A stretch of 64,000 nt of DNA from NCBI RefSeq assembly GCF_022846615.1, contig NZ_AP025637.1:4675001-4739000 (forward strand). Reading direction: 5' to 3'. The notes under the pieces are model-generated. The model did not search any database. It saw only the letters and a list, made by a program, of their open reading frames with translations, and had not been told where the DNA came from. The position numbers and the translations under genes are program-made. Every line of letters begins with the position of its first letter. Position 1 is the stretch's first letter. Positions 28,143 through 36,300 of the stretch are shown one piece after another. Source of the DNA: Roseomonas fluvialis. GTDB lineage: Bacteria; Pseudomonadota; Alphaproteobacteria; Acetobacterales; Acetobacteraceae.

Positions 28143-28170
28143 AAGATACCACCTATGCGCGTATCCTCAA
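28143..28170 (-). promoter_or_regulatory. Candidate ctrA promoter
   Basis: On the minus strand TTGAGG (28170-28165) and TATCTT (28148-28143) are separated by 16 bases. Transcription would begin near 28136, about 20 bases before the ctrA start, which has an AGAGGG ribosome site. The region is noticeably richer in A and T than its surroundings. Confidence 0.5.
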
Positions 28171-28225
28171 GCGGTTTTTCACCCATGACATGCATCAAGA
28201 ATGGTTGGTAAACGTCTGATTTGAG

Positions 28226-28254
28226 CAAACTGACGATTTTCGAGACAAACTGAC
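28226..28254. repeat. Direct repeats upstream of the ctrA promoter
   Basis: CAAACTGAC occurs at 28226-28234 and 28246-28254, exactly 20 bases apart. The repeats are about 55-80 bases upstream of the candidate -35 element of ctrA. No perfect TTAA-N7-TTAA CtrA site and no GANTC methylation site was found in this gap. Confidence 0.5.
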
Positions 28255-28263
28255 CCGCAAAGA

Positions 28264-29151
28264 TTATCGCGGGAATGCGAGCAGCGCTTCTACCCAGGGT
28301 TGCGGCGCCTCCCGCGGCAGGAAGTGCCCGGCACCAGGCACCACCACCCGCCCGAACGGCCCCGCGAACCACCGCGCGCACCCCGCGCTGTTCGCCGGCG
28401 GGTCCACCCCGTCCTCAGCACCGTGCAACACCATGCTCGGAACCGTGATCGGCGGGCGCGCCGCCAGGCGGTCCTCGATACCTTGCAGCGCCGGGTCGCC
28501 CAGCGCCGCGCGGTGCCGGTGGCGATACGACTGCACCACCGTCGCGACGAAATCGGGGTTGTCGAAGCTGGCGGCGGTGCGCGCGAATTCTGCCTCGGTG
28601 AAGCGCCAGGTCGGCGACCACAAACGCCAGAGGTACCGGCAGAAGGCGGCGCGGTCCTGCTCGAGCGCCGCCACGCCGCGGTCCGTGTGCAGGTACCACT
28701 GGTACCAGTAGCGCGCCTCCTGCTCGGGCGGCGCCGGGCGCGCCGCCGCGGCGATGTCCTGGATGTTGTAGCCATTCGCCGAAACCAGGCCGATCACGCG
28801 GTCCGGCCACAGCGCGCTGGCGATGCAGGCGGCCCGCCCGCCCCAGTCGTAGCCCGCCAGCAAGGCCCGCTCGAGGCCCAGCGCATCCATCAGCGCAAGC
28901 AGATCCGCGCCCAGCGCCGCCTGCTGGCCCGACCGCGGCGTCGCCGCATCGCGATACCGCGTGGGGCCGTAGCCGCGCAGATACGGCACCACCACGCGCA
29001 GCCCCGCGGCCGCCAGCGCCGGCGCCACGCCATCCCAGGCCCGCGCATCGTCGGGGAAGCCGTGCAGCAGCACCGCGGGCGTGCCGCCCTCAGGCCCATG
29101 CAATTCCACCGCGACATCGAGCGCCCCGGCGGTGACCATGATGTGCGACAT
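28264..29151 (-). CDS. Alpha/beta hydrolase, epoxide hydrolase-like
   Basis: This 295-residue alpha/beta hydrolase has an oxyanion segment LLHGFPDDARAWD near residue 30. The nucleophile elbow reads GYDWGG, an aspartate rather than serine, as in epoxide hydrolases and haloalkane dehalogenases. The catalytic histidine is in PGAGHFLPREAPQ, and a cap region with conserved tryptophans lies between. ATG at 29151 gives normal length. It follows lpxXL on the same strand by 32 bases, so it may be the last gene of the lipid A cluster operon, though no such member is usual there. Confidence 0.83.
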   Translation of the reverse strand: MSHIMVTAGALDVAVELHGPEGGTPAVLLHGFPDDARAWDGVAPALAAAGLRVVVPYLRGYGPTRYRDAATPRSGQQAALGADLLALMDALGLERALLAGYDWGGRAACIASALWPDRVIGLVSANGYNIQDIAAAARPAPPEQEARYWYQWYLHTDRGVAALEQDRAAFCRYLWRLWSPTWRFTEAEFARTAASFDNPDFVATVVQSYRHRHRAALGDPALQGIEDRLAARPPITVPSMVLHGAEDGVDPPANSAGCARWFAGPFGRVVVPGAGHFLPREAPQPWVEALLAFPR

Positions 29152-29183
29152 GCGCGCCCCTCCTGCGTTGAGCGCGCCATGCT

Positions 29184-30092
29184 CTACCGCCAGCGGCGAT
29201 GCATCCAGAGCCACTGCCCCGGATGCTCGCGCACCCAGCCGGCGATGACGTCGTTCATGGCCTGGGTCGCGGCCTCGACATCGATCAACCCCTCGGCGTC
29301 ACGCGGCAGCGGGATTTCCTCGGTCAGGTGCAGCCGGAACCGCCCATTGGGCAGGCGGATGGCGCGCGCGCCATGCACCGGGCAGTCGAAGCGCCGCGCC
29401 AACTGCGCCAGAAGCGGATTGGCGAAGGCCGGCCGACCCAGGAAGTCGATCCGCGGGCCGCGCCCGAAGCGCTGGTCGACCAGCATGCCGATGTGCTGGC
29501 CGCGTTCCAGCGCGCGCGCCAGCTTGAACGGCGCCGACATCCCCGCCGCCACCAGCGTGCCCATGCTGTCCTGGCGCAGCCGCAGGATCTCCTTCGCCAC
29601 CGCGGGGCTATTGGGGGTGCGGTACAGCACCGCACTTTCGATCCCGTGGCGCGCCGCGGCGATCGCCGGCAATTCCCAGTTGGCCAGATGGGCGGAGAAG
29701 ACGATCGCCGGCTTGCCGTCGTCGCGCAGCCGTTCGTACAGCGCGACCGTCGCGGGGCTCGCGGTGATGCGTCCGGCCTCGGGCTGCGCCGGGTCGAAAT
29801 CCCAGATGCGGTCCATGTGGACGTATTCGCAGGCGACGCGACCCAGGTTGTCCCACGCCTCGCGCAGGATCGCCGCGCGCTCCGCCTCGGTCTTGTCGGG
29901 GAAGGCGCCGGCGATGTTCTCCCGCGCGATGCGGTGCGCGCTGGTCAAAGGCCCGAGGCTGCGCGAGATCGCGGCGCCGATCTTCGGCCCGGAATCCGGC
30001 CCCAACAGCCGCAGCAGCGCGAAGACCGCACGGACCAGCAGCCCGAACAGCCGGTCGGCGAACAGCCAGGCGCGATACTTAAAGCGTAACAA
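29184..30092 (-). CDS. lpxXL: Very-long-chain acyltransferase of lipid A (LpxXL-type)
   Basis: This protein of about 302 residues belongs to the HtrB/LpxL acyltransferase family, with the catalytic HxxxxD motif in FSAHLANWELPA and the later VDQRFGRGPRIDFLG block. It lacks a long N-terminal extension and starts with LRFKYRAWLFADRLF. No ATG is in frame near the start; TTG at 30092, preceded by GGGAAGA, overlaps the end of the dehydrogenase gene, and GTG at 30110 is the alternative. Position downstream of acpXL, fabZ, two fabF and adh matches the rhizobial cluster in which LpxXL transfers a C28-type hydroxy fatty acid from AcpXL to lipid A. Confidence 0.85.
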   Translation of the reverse strand: MLRFKYRAWLFADRLFGLLVRAVFALLRLLGPDSGPKIGAAISRSLGPLTSAHRIARENIAGAFPDKTEAERAAILREAWDNLGRVACEYVHMDRIWDFDPAQPEAGRITASPATVALYERLRDDGKPAIVFSAHLANWELPAIAAARHGIESAVLYRTPNSPAVAKEILRLRQDSMGTLVAAGMSAPFKLARALERGQHIGMLVDQRFGRGPRIDFLGRPAFANPLLAQLARRFDCPVHGARAIRLPNGRFRLHLTEEIPLPRDAEGLIDVEAATQAMNDVIAGWVREHPGQWLWMHRRWR

Positions 30093-31110
30093 CGATCTTC
30101 CCGAAGACACGCCGGCTTTCCAGACGGTCCAGCCCCTCGGTGAAGCGTTCCACCGGCAGCACCGTGTCCAGCACCGGCAGGATGCCGCGCGCCATCTTGG
30201 CGTAGCCATCGGCGATGTTGCGCATCGACGCGCCGAAGGACCCGAAGATCCGCAGTTGGCGCTGGAAGATCATCATCAGGTTGGTCTCGGCGGAGACACC
30301 GCTGGTCGACCCGCACGTCACCAGCCGCCCGCCCATGCGCAGCGACAGCAGCGACCCCGCCCAGGTGGAGGCGCCCACATGCTCGAACACCACGTCCACG
30401 CCGACCTTGCCGGTCGCGCGGCGCGCCACGGTCGGGAAGTTCTGCGTGGTGTAGTTCACCACGACGTCGGCACCCAGCGCCTTAGCCTTCGCGCATTTCT
30501 CGTCATCGCCGGCCGTGGCGATCACGGTGCAGCCCAGATCCTTGGCGATGCGCACCGCCACCGTGCCGATGCCCGACCCGGCCGCATGGACCAGGATGGT
30601 CTCACCCGGTTCCAGCTTCGCATTGTCGAACAGCATGTGCTCGACCGTGCTGAAGGTGATGGTGCCGCAGGCGGCATCATCCCAGGAGATGCCATCGGGC
30701 ACGCGGACCATCAGCCGCGCTTCCTGGTTCACCAGTTCGCAGGCGAAGCCGCCGACGTGGAAGCCCTTCACGCCGCGGACATTCTCGCACAGGTTGTCCT
30801 CGCCCTTGAGGCAGCGGCGGCAGGTGCCGCAGGTCAGCGCGCCATAGGGCGCGGCGCGGTCGCCGACCTTCCACTCCGTCACGCCGGCGCCAACCGCGAC
30901 CACCTCGCCCACCGCTTCGGCGCCCACGATCAGCGGCATCTCGCGCTTGGCGAAGGCCATGCCGCGAAAGCCCCAGACGTCGATGTGGTTCAACGCGACA
31001 GCCTTGATGCGCAGCGTCACCTCGCCCGGGCCGGGCGGCGGCGGCGCGGGCACGTCTTCCAGCCGCAGGTCACGGTCGCCATGCAGGCGCAGCGCGCGCA
31101 TCGTCGTCAT
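30079..31110 (-). CDS. Zinc-type MDR dehydrogenase of the AcpXL cluster
   Basis: This 343-residue medium-chain dehydrogenase/quinone reductase has a structural zinc lobe intact in CGTCRRCLKGEDNLC. The NAD(P) Rossmann motif is AAGSGIGTVAVRIAKDLG, and the catalytic loop VALNHIDVWGFRG lacks the usual zinc-binding cysteine. In rhizobia the corresponding gene (adh2XL) is thought to act in very-long-chain fatty acid synthesis, perhaps as the enoyl reductase; that role is inferred here from position. The start overlaps the stop of the ketosynthase gene (ATGA). Confidence 0.85.
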   Translation of the reverse strand: MTTMRALRLHGDRDLRLEDVPAPPPPGPGEVTLRIKAVALNHIDVWGFRGMAFAKREMPLIVGAEAVGEVVAVGAGVTEWKVGDRAAPYGALTCGTCRRCLKGEDNLCENVRGVKGFHVGGFACELVNQEARLMVRVPDGISWDDAACGTITFSTVEHMLFDNAKLEPGETILVHAAGSGIGTVAVRIAKDLGCTVIATAGDDEKCAKAKALGADVVVNYTTQNFPTVARRATGKVGVDVVFEHVGASTWAGSLLSLRMGGRLVTCGSTSGVSAETNLMMIFQRQLRIFGSFGASMRNIADGYAKMARGILPVLDTVLPVERFTEGLDRLESRRVFGKIVVTL

Positions 31111-32369
31111 GGCGCGGCACTCACCACCAGGCAGACATTCTGCCCGCCGAAGCCGAACGAATTGGACAGCACATGGCGCAGCCCGGTCACCTGGCGCGCC
31201 ACGTTCGGCACCACGTCGAGCGTGATCGCGGGATCAGCCTCGACATGGTTGATGGTGGGCGGCAGCAGCTGGTCGCGGATGGTCAGCAGCGACAGCGCCG
31301 CCTCGATCGCGCCGGCGGCCGACAGGGTGTGCCCCAGCATCGACTTGTTCGACGAAATGGGCGGCGGCGCATCGCCGAAGACGGCGCGCATGCCCAGCGT
31401 CTCCATCTTGTCGTTCTCCGGCGTGCCGGTGCCGTGCGCGTTCACGTAGCCGATATCGGCAGGCGCGATGCCCGCATCCGCGATGGCATTGCGCATCGCG
31501 CCGATGATGGCGTGGCCATCCGGGTTCGACCTGGTGCGGTGGAAGGAATCCGCCCGCTCACCGCAGCCCGACACGATGCCCAGCACCACCGCGCCGCGCG
31601 CCGTCGCGTGCTCCAGGCTTTCCAGCACCAGCGCCGCCGCGCCCTCGCTCATCACGAAGCCGTCGCGCGTCTTCTCGAAGGGGCGGGAGGCCTTCTCCGG
31701 TTCGTCGTTGCGCGCGGTCAGCGCCGAGAGCAGCGAGAAGCGGATCACCGCCTCCGGCTGCACCGACCCATCGGCACCGAGCGCGATCGCCGCATCCGCC
31801 TCGCCGCGCTGGATCGCCTCGACCGCCATCTGGATGGCGGAGGCCCCCGTCGCGCAGGCCGTGGTCAGCGCGATAGGCGCCCCGCGCGTGCCGAAGCGCG
31901 CGGCCAAACGCTCACCGACGCCACCGAACATGAAGGTCTCGTACAGGTCCGACCGACCGGCCGCGACGTCGGTCGCCGCGCGATAGGTGCCGTTGCCATT
32001 GGCCTGGCGCGCCAGTTCGAAGCGCTGCGGCCATTCGTATTCGACCGGCGGCATGCCGACCATCAGCGGGCCAGGGAAACCGCCCTCGCCGATCGCCGCC
32101 TGGGCCAGGGCCTCGGCCACCGCGGCCTCGGCCATGCGCTCCACCCGCACGGGGGAACTCACTGGCTCCGCACCGGCCGCTTCCTCGGGCAGTTCGACGG
32201 TGCCGGCGATGGTGGTGCGCAGCTTCTCGGTCGGGAAACGGCGGATACGCGAAATGCCCGACGTGCCGGCGGTGATCGCCGCCCAGGTCGCTTCCCGCCC
32301 CCAGCCCAGCGGGCTGACGATGCCGATGCCGGTCACCGCCACCAGCGGCCGGCCGAGATGATCCTTCAT
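31107..32369 (-). CDS. Beta-ketoacyl-ACP synthase II-type (FabF1XL-like)
   Basis: This 420-residue condensing enzyme has its full catalytic triad: cysteine in TTACATGASAIQM, histidine in YVNAHGTGTPEND and histidine in SMLGHTLSAAGAIE. It elongates acyl-ACP using malonyl-ACP. ATG at 32369 overlaps the stop of the upstream ketosynthase-like gene by four bases. In the acpXL cluster this is the active partner expected to build the very long chain on AcpXL. Confidence 0.92.
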   Translation of the reverse strand: MKDHLGRPLVAVTGIGIVSPLGWGREATWAAITAGTSGISRIRRFPTEKLRTTIAGTVELPEEAAGAEPVSSPVRVERMAEAAVAEALAQAAIGEGGFPGPLMVGMPPVEYEWPQRFELARQANGNGTYRAATDVAAGRSDLYETFMFGGVGERLAARFGTRGAPIALTTACATGASAIQMAVEAIQRGEADAAIALGADGSVQPEAVIRFSLLSALTARNDEPEKASRPFEKTRDGFVMSEGAAALVLESLEHATARGAVVLGIVSGCGERADSFHRTRSNPDGHAIIGAMRNAIADAGIAPADIGYVNAHGTGTPENDKMETLGMRAVFGDAPPPISSNKSMLGHTLSAAGAIEAALSLLTIRDQLLPPTINHVEADPAITLDVVPNVARQVTGLRHVLSNSFGFGGQNVCLVVSAAP

Positions 32370-33544
32370 GCCGCGCGCTCCAGAAGGGCCAGCGCCTCGC
32401 CCCGCCACTGGCCGAAGCCGGTGACCAGGATGCGGTCGACCGGCCCGTCGCCCACATCGGCCGGGTCCATCGCGGGGTAGAAGCCGCCGCGCGACAGCGC
32501 CAGCGCTCCGAGCGCGACATTGGCCGGGAAGGTCGCTTCCACACCATGGCCGAGCAGCGAGCCGGTGCGCCGCACCGCCGCCGCGCCGATGCCGGCCAGG
32601 AAGGCTTCTTCCTCGATCCGCGCTTCCGCCACGCCGGTCATGCCGGACAGCACGCCAAGCCGCCCGTCCGGCACCGCGAGGCGGTCCCACAGCGCCCGCG
32701 CCGCCCGCGCCGAGGCGCCGCCGCCGCGCTTATGCGCCGCATCGGTCGCGACGCCCGCGATACGCGCCAGCGGCACCGCGCCGCGCGCCGCGGCATGCGC
32801 CGCCGTCTCGAGCACCAGAAAGGCGCCGAGCGCCCCGCCCACGAACCCACCCGCGCCATCGCGGGCCGAGACCGGCGCAAACGGCCCGCGCCACACCGCT
32901 CCGCCGGCGCCATACAGCAGCACCAGGTCCCAGCGCTGGGACGCATAGGCGCCGCCCACCAGCGCAATCCCGCCGCGCCCTTCCGCAAGCCGCGCCGCCG
33001 CGATGCGCACCGCATCGGCCGCCGCCGCTTCCTCGCCCATGAAGGTGCGCGAGGACCCCGTCACGCCATGCACGATCGAGATATTGCCCGCCAGCAGGTT
33101 CGACAGCTGCGCCAGGAACAGTGTGGGGCGCAGGTCGGTCGCGAGGCGTTCGTTCAGGATCGCCCCGGCCTCGGCCGCCGGCGTCGCGCAGAGCGCTGTC
33201 GCCACCGCCTCGTCCACCGCCACGTCGCGCTCGCCCCCGCCGGCGGCGACGATCAGGTGCATGTCCGACACGAGCCCGCGCGCGCCGGCCTGGTCGATGG
33301 CCAGGCCTGCGGCATAGGTGCCAAGCCGCTGCCAGGGCTCCATCTGCCGCTGGTCGCCCTTCTTCGGGATCTGCGCGTCGAAGGACATCGCCGGCAGCGG
33401 ATGCACGGCATAGGGCGCGAAGGCCGCCTCGTCGACGACAGGCTTGGCCCCCGGCTGCGACAGCACGGTCCAGTGCGCCTCCGGCCCCTCGCCCAGCGAG
33501 GAGACCAGGCCGATGCCCGTGATGACCACTTCCTTGCGCGTCAT
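32366..33544 (-). CDS. Ketosynthase homologue lacking the active-site cysteine (FabF2XL-like)
   Basis: This 392-residue thiolase-fold protein is clearly related to FabF (VVITGIGLVSSLGEG at the start, GLLGHGVEATFPANVALG near the end). At the position of the catalytic cysteine it reads VHGVTGSSRTFMG, with no cysteine, and the first catalytic histidine motif (HGTGT) is missing. This resembles chain-length factors, which pair with an active ketosynthase. It lies directly upstream of and overlaps the active synthase gene, so the two probably form a heterodimer. That is inference. Confidence 0.85.
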   Translation of the reverse strand: MTRKEVVITGIGLVSSLGEGPEAHWTVLSQPGAKPVVDEAAFAPYAVHPLPAMSFDAQIPKKGDQRQMEPWQRLGTYAAGLAIDQAGARGLVSDMHLIVAAGGGERDVAVDEAVATALCATPAAEAGAILNERLATDLRPTLFLAQLSNLLAGNISIVHGVTGSSRTFMGEEAAAADAVRIAAARLAEGRGGIALVGGAYASQRWDLVLLYGAGGAVWRGPFAPVSARDGAGGFVGGALGAFLVLETAAHAAARGAVPLARIAGVATDAAHKRGGGASARAARALWDRLAVPDGRLGVLSGMTGVAEARIEEEAFLAGIGAAAVRRTGSLLGHGVEATFPANVALGALALSRGGFYPAMDPADVGDGPVDRILVTGFGQWRGEALALLERAA

Positions 33545-33987
33545 GCGAGGCCGAGCTCCTGCCCGCGCGCCTTCATCGCCGCGGCGAGTTCGGGGGCCGG
33601 GAAATCCATGATGCGCAAGGTCAGCTCGGCGTCGCAGATGCGCTTGCCCGCGGCCTCGATGCGCGCCTTCGTGACCGCATAGCCCGACCCGTCATGCAGG
33701 CGCTGCGCATGCACCGTCACCGGCGTGCCAGGCCCCACGAAGGACCGGAACTTCGCTTCCTTCACGCCCATCAGGAAGGGCATCCGTTCGAACGCCATCA
33801 GCTTCAGCAGCAGCCAGCCCGACGCCTGCGCCATCGTCTCGACCAGCAGCACGCCCGGCATCAGCGGATAACCGGGGAAATGCCCCTCGAAGACCGGGGA
33901 GGCCTCGGGGATGGTGCTCTCGACCACGATGGCCTCGCCTTCCAGCGCGGCCACCCGGTCGATCATCTGGAAGTATTCGAGGCGCAT
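33541..33987 (-). CDS. 3-hydroxyacyl-ACP dehydratase, FabZ type, of the AcpXL cluster
   Basis: This 148-residue hot-dog fold dehydratase has its catalytic histidine in EGHFPGYPLMPGVLLVE, followed by the helix containing the partner glutamate (VETMAQASGWL). It removes water from 3-hydroxyacyl-ACP during chain elongation. It is the second gene of the cluster, 58 bp after acpXL, and overlaps the ketosynthase homologue by four bases. Confidence 0.92.
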   Translation of the reverse strand: MRLEYFQMIDRVAALEGEAIVVESTIPEASPVFEGHFPGYPLMPGVLLVETMAQASGWLLLKLMAFERMPFLMGVKEAKFRSFVGPGTPVTVHAQRLHDGSGYAVTKARIEAAGKRICDAELTLRIMDFPAPELAAAMKARGQELGLA

Positions 33988-34045
33988 TGCGGTCTGCCCG
34001 TTTCAGGCCCGCGCGCGCGGCACCGCGCGGTGCTCGGTCACGGGA

Positions 34046-34327
34046 TCAAGCCCCCTTGGCGGCGACCAGTTCGTCGATGCGCGCCGCCAGGTTCTTCATG
34101 ACGAAGTACTGCTCGGCCGGGGCGGTCCCGGCATTCACTTCCTGCGTCCAGGCCTCGACCGGGACCTTGATGCCGAAGGCCTTGTCGATGGCGAAGACGA
34201 TGTCGAGGAAGTCCAGGCTGTCGATGCCCAGGTCGTTGATGACATGGCTGTCGGGCAGGATCTTGTCGCGCTCGACTTCGCTGTTCTCGGCGATGATGTC
34301 GGCGATGCGGTCGAAGGACGAGGCCAT
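34046..34327 (-). CDS. acpXL: Acyl carrier protein AcpXL
   Basis: This 93-residue acyl carrier protein receives phosphopantetheine on S37 in [16 protein letters not shown]. The whole N-terminal half ([14 protein letters not shown]) and the segment [17 protein letters not shown] match rhizobial AcpXL, the carrier dedicated to very-long-chain fatty acids of lipid A, rather than housekeeping AcpP. ATG at 34327 has a good GGAGG site. It is the first gene of a six-gene operon ending with lpxXL. Confidence 0.94.
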   Translation of the reverse strand: MASSFDRIADIIAENSEVERDKILPDSHVINDLGIDSLDFLDIVFAIDKAFGIKVPVEAWTQEVNAGTAPAEQYFVMKNLAARIDELVAAKGA

Positions 34328-34681
34328 GGGTGGCCCTCCGTGGGGAATCCGGGGTGGGGATGCGGGTTGGGGGGCGTCTTTGGCGCGAATGGCGGCGGAA
34401 GGCAAGATTCGCCCCCCGGCGGCCCGCCGGGCCCCGCCGCGACACGGACGCATCGGCCGGACATCGGCACCCCGGGCCGGGCGGACCGTGGCGGGCGGTT
34501 GGGCTGCCTGGCGCTACGCGACGTCAGGCTCGGCTGCCGGCCCCATCGAACAGCTGCGGAGGCAGGCGGGCCACGGCGCGACACATCAAGTGCGCCGGCG
34601 ACCCACAGGCCGCCGGCGCACTCGATGCCAAGCCAGGAAGGAAAGATCCGGCAGGACGTCTCCGCCCTGCCGGACCGGGCG
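34328..34681. other. Intergenic region with two strong hairpins
   Basis: No gene is seen in these 354 bases. The half near acpXL must hold its promoter, but no clear hexamers stand out. The right part has two GC-rich hairpins within 86 bases: 34589-34600 with 34611-34622, and 34647-34655 with 34666-34674; the latter looks like the terminator of the PRC-barrel gene. Confidence 0.5.
34641..34674 (-). terminator. Terminator of the PRC-barrel gene
   Basis: A 9-bp stem (34647-34655 with 34666-34674, loop of ten) lies seven bases past the PRC-barrel stop. On the minus strand it is followed by CTTTCCTTCC. This is a pyrimidine-rich but imperfect T tract. Confidence 0.5.
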
Positions 34682-35146
34682 TCAGCCGCGTTCCGGGTAA
34701 GTGAATGCCGGGCGCGCCTTCAGGCTGTCGACCGTCGCGCCGGGCAGGGTCCAGCGCTCACGATCGGCATTCCACCGCAGGTCGGCCAGCGGAATGGCCA
34801 CATACCGCTCCCCGATGCCCAGGAAGCCGCCGACCGACAGCACGGCGATCACCGGCCCGCCGGCGGGCGAGATCATCAGGTCGTGCACCTCGCCGACGGT
34901 GTTGTTCGCCTCGTTGATGATGTTGGCACCGATCACGCGGCTGGCGCGGCGGGCCTGCGGATTCGCCGTCGCCACCATGCCCGCGGCGCTCCCCTGGACC
35001 GGCGCCGGCACATTCGCCTGCGGCATGGTCGAAGGCGACTGCGGCATGGTGGTGGACGGTGCCGGCTGCGGCGCCGTCTGCGCCAGGGCGATAGCGGGCA
35101 GCAGTGCCGTCGCGGTGATGGCGAGGATCTTGATGTTCGGACGCAT
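34682..35146 (-). CDS. Periplasmic PRC-barrel domain protein
   Basis: This 154-residue protein starts with a signal peptide (ITATALLPAIALAQ). A proline/serine/threonine-rich linker of about 45 residues follows, then a PRC-barrel domain (ASRVIGANIINEANNTVGEV, then ISPAGGPVIAVLSVGG). ATG at 35146 puts the signal peptide first. Periplasmic PRC-barrel proteins are common in alphaproteobacteria but lack a defined role; stress or envelope functions have been proposed. It is probably monocistronic, with a terminator just after it. Confidence 0.8.
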   Translation of the reverse strand: MRPNIKILAITATALLPAIALAQTAPQPAPSTTMPQSPSTMPQANVPAPVQGSAAGMVATANPQARRASRVIGANIINEANNTVGEVHDLMISPAGGPVIAVLSVGGFLGIGERYVAIPLADLRWNADRERWTLPGATVDSLKARPAFTYPERG

Positions 35147-35427
35147 GGCGTTTCTCCGTTGTTGCGGGCAGGAATGCCGTGCCCCATCAACCCACTCATG
35201 CGGCAAAAGTTGCCGGCACAGCCACGCCGGGTGCCGTCAGGGCTCAGGAAACCGCGCGGGGGCTGCGCCGTTGCAGTCCGGGCCGCGGGTGGGACGCCAC
35301 CTTCGGCCAGGCGCTTGGCGCGGGCGGTACCCGGCCCCGGCGGTGCCCGGCCGCGGCAACGCACCTGGTGTCGGCAGGCTCACCGCCAAACCTGTGCCTG
35401 CGCACAGGGTCATGCGAAAGAGGATGG

Positions 35428-36300
35428 ATGAAGCCCTTCGTCGCCCGCCACGCCGCGCGCCTGCGGCTGCCGCAGATCACCGGCGCCGCGCAGCGGCTGC
35501 GCGACTTCGTGCAGGACCTGCGCTCGCTACGCCAGCCCGGTGGTCCGGCGACCGACCCGGACCCGGCGCACCCGGCCGACCTGCGGGTGGCATCCTGGAA
35601 CCTGCACAAATGCGTGGGGGCGGATGGCCGCTTCGACCCGCACCGTTCGGCCGCGGTGATCGCGGAACTCGGCGCCGATATCCTGGCCCTGCAGGAGGTC
35701 GACAAGCGCTTCGGCCGGCGCGCCGGGCTGCTCGACCTCGCGGCGGTGCGGCGCAATGCGGGCCTCAAGCTCGTGCCGGTATCGGACGTGCCGTCCGGGC
35801 ATGGCTGGCACGGCAATGCGCTGCTGCTGCGCGAGGACCTGGCCGCCCGCATCACGCGCATGCGCCTGCCCGGCGCCGAACCGCGCGGCGCGCTGGTGGC
35901 CGAGATCGACCTGCCGCAAGGCCCGCTGCGCGTGATTGCGGCGCATTTCGGCCTGCTGCGCCGCTGCCGCACGCGCCAGGGCCACGCCATCCTGCGCACC
36001 CTTGCCGAGGGGGCGCAGATGCCCACCGTGCTGCTGGGCGACCTCAATGAATGGAGCCACGGGCCGCGCTCCTCGCTGCGGGCGCTGGAACCGGCGTTCG
36101 GGGCCGCCGCGCCGTCGCCGCCGAGCTTCCCGGCCGCGGTGCCGGTCCTCGCACTCGACCGCATCCTGGGGCAGCCCGCCGGGCTGGTCAGCGACGTGCG
36201 CGCCTATGCGAGCCCGCTCGCGCGCGTGGCATCCGACCACCTGCCGCTGATCGGCCGGCTGCGCATCGGCGCGGTCGCACAGCACGCCGCATCCGGATGA
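35428..36300 (+). CDS. Endonuclease/exonuclease/phosphatase family protein
   Basis: This 290-residue protein has the metal-dependent phosphodiesterase motifs ASWNLHKCVG, ILALQEVDKRFG, VLLGDLNEW and SDHLPLIG in the usual order. ATG at 35428 has an AGAGGAT ribosome site. It overlaps the downstream PLD-family gene (ATGA). Bacterial genes of this pairing are often annotated next to cardiolipin synthase-like enzymes, suggesting phospholipid or membrane metabolism; the substrate is unknown. There is no signal peptide. Confidence 0.87.
   Translation: MKPFVARHAARLRLPQITGAAQRLRDFVQDLRSLRQPGGPATDPDPAHPADLRVASWNLHKCVGADGRFDPHRSAAVIAELGADILALQEVDKRFGRRAGLLDLAAVRRNAGLKLVPVSDVPSGHGWHGNALLLREDLAARITRMRLPGAEPRGALVAEIDLPQGPLRVIAAHFGLLRRCRTRQGHAILRTLAEGAQMPTVLLGDLNEWSHGPRSSLRALEPAFGAAAPSPPSFPAAVPVLALDRILGQPAGLVSDVRAYASPLARVASDHLPLIGRLRIGAVAQHAASG

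Noticed and set aside
28300..31449. A plus-strand open frame of 1049 codons across the hydrolase, lpxXL, dehydrogenase and ketosynthase genes
   Set aside because: It is antisense to well-identified genes, composed largely of Arg, His, Gln and Ala, and shows no domain; typical of shadow frames in very GC-rich DNA.
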